A stretch of 64,000 nt of DNA from the NCBI GenBank assembly GCA_963681505.1, contig OY811978.1:9869288-9933287 (forward strand), in the 5' to 3' direction. Origin of the DNA: Eunapius fragilis. Its lineage: Eukaryota > Porifera > Demospongiae > Spongillida > Spongillidae. Positions 63,564 to 64,000 of this stretch are shown in pieces. The position numbers were made by a program, and so were the translations under genes. The notes beneath the pieces were generated by a model. The model did no database searches, was not told where the DNA came from, and was given only the letters and a program-made list of their open reading frames with translations. The number at the start of each line of letters is the position of its first letter. Position 1 is the first letter of the stretch.

Positions 63564-64000
63564 ACTCTCTCGAGGTCTGGTCCTCCGGGGCTTGGCATCA
63601 TGGAGACCAGAGCAACATTTTGCGATAGAAATATGGTTTACCTAGCCGGCTGCATTCAAGTGCGGTCGTTGAAGTCTAAAGTTTGTGAGGTGTGCACTGC
63701 TGTTTGGTATGGGAGTTTGTATGGAGCGTCCATAAAAGGAGTTGAAAGAACTTATTGGGATGACGATTTCAACATGCAGACACTTAATATGTGATTCAGA
63801 GCTCTTGAAAGCGTGAAATAATGACTTGGGGAAGGTATTGGCTATACCCTCCGTCTTCCTCGGGATCACGTGATGAGTATGGGTGGGTTGAAATACTTAC
63901 GTTATAAAGAAACTACGTACTACTGCAGGTAGCCAGAACTTAATCCTTACTCTTGATATCATACTCACCGAGACCGTGACGGGACACATCCCACCGGTCT

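Larger units (their letters stand above)
61446..64000. repeat. About 1.4-kb tandem duplication, cut by window end
   Basis: 61446-62640 matches 62850-64000. The offset is 1404 at the start and 1365 from 62021 on, because copy 1 has about 70 extra bp before 62021 and other small indels. A 78-codon frame (62193-62429 and 63558-63794) is open in both copies. The two differences seen in it both change amino acids, so it shows no sign of selection. Confidence 0.85.

Noticed and set aside
55306..64000. tRNA, 5S rRNA or snRNA genes
   Set aside because: I looked for A/B boxes and conserved snRNA motifs. Partial matches such as GACGGTTCGCC lack a foldable tRNA around them.

Overview
This window is eukaryotic, almost certainly metazoan, non-coding repeat DNA. 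The evidence is kilobase-scale satellites, a Ty3/gypsy-type LTR retrotransposon, hairpin-forming non-autonomous transposons, CA/GA microsatellites, and no prokaryotic operon or RNA gene. A marine invertebrate such as a sponge or cnidarian is plausible, but nothing in the window fixes the taxon. The only intact protein gene I can support is the gag-pol gene of the retrotransposon.

Layout: (1) 1-4322, satellite A, a 393-bp dimer of about 184-bp and 209-bp units. (2) 4323-23673, satellite B, a 115-bp dimer (55+60 bp) built on the palindrome CCAATTGG. It carries nested tandem duplications of 3500 bp and 1210 bp and dispersed duplications at offsets of 5342 and 2332 bp. (3) 23674-55305, satellite C, about 32-35-bp units built on the perfect 18-bp palindrome TGACTCCTGCAGGAGTCA, separated by a small recurring vocabulary of spacers. 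Satellite C is interrupted by hairpin-ended elements (25224-26465, 32393-33163, 40980-41834, 43521-44375, 53788-54642), by an island with a 62-bp repeat and a hexamer-based microsatellite (36804-38512), and by a complete 4999-bp LTR retrotransposon (46278-51276). (4) 55306-64000, low-copy duplicated DNA with a 42-bp minisatellite, microsatellites, a 129-bp near-perfect palindrome and a roughly 1.4-kb tandem duplication cut by the window end.

The most interesting content is the hairpin-ended family. Three independent insertion junctions sit between A and T of the satellite, make no target duplication, and begin with 5'-TC, as Helitrons do. The opposite end is one giant palindrome with arms of about 130 nt. 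Two diverged subfamilies differ in the arm sequences, yet each copy keeps its two arms complementary, and the same holds for a small hairpin at the TC end. A separate 133-bp palindromic MITE with a 9-bp target duplication is nested in the family. Related copies of each insertion site without the insert are present in the same window, so the polarity of these insertions can be read directly.

The genes do not form a pathway. The window documents satellite amplification by unequal exchange or similar tandem duplication, and serial transposon insertion into a satellite that kept duplicating. Three unrelated adjacent satellites, each with a dyad-symmetric core, would suit a centromeric or pericentromeric block; that is inference. 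Coordinates of duplications were read by eye and their ends may be off by a few tens of bases.
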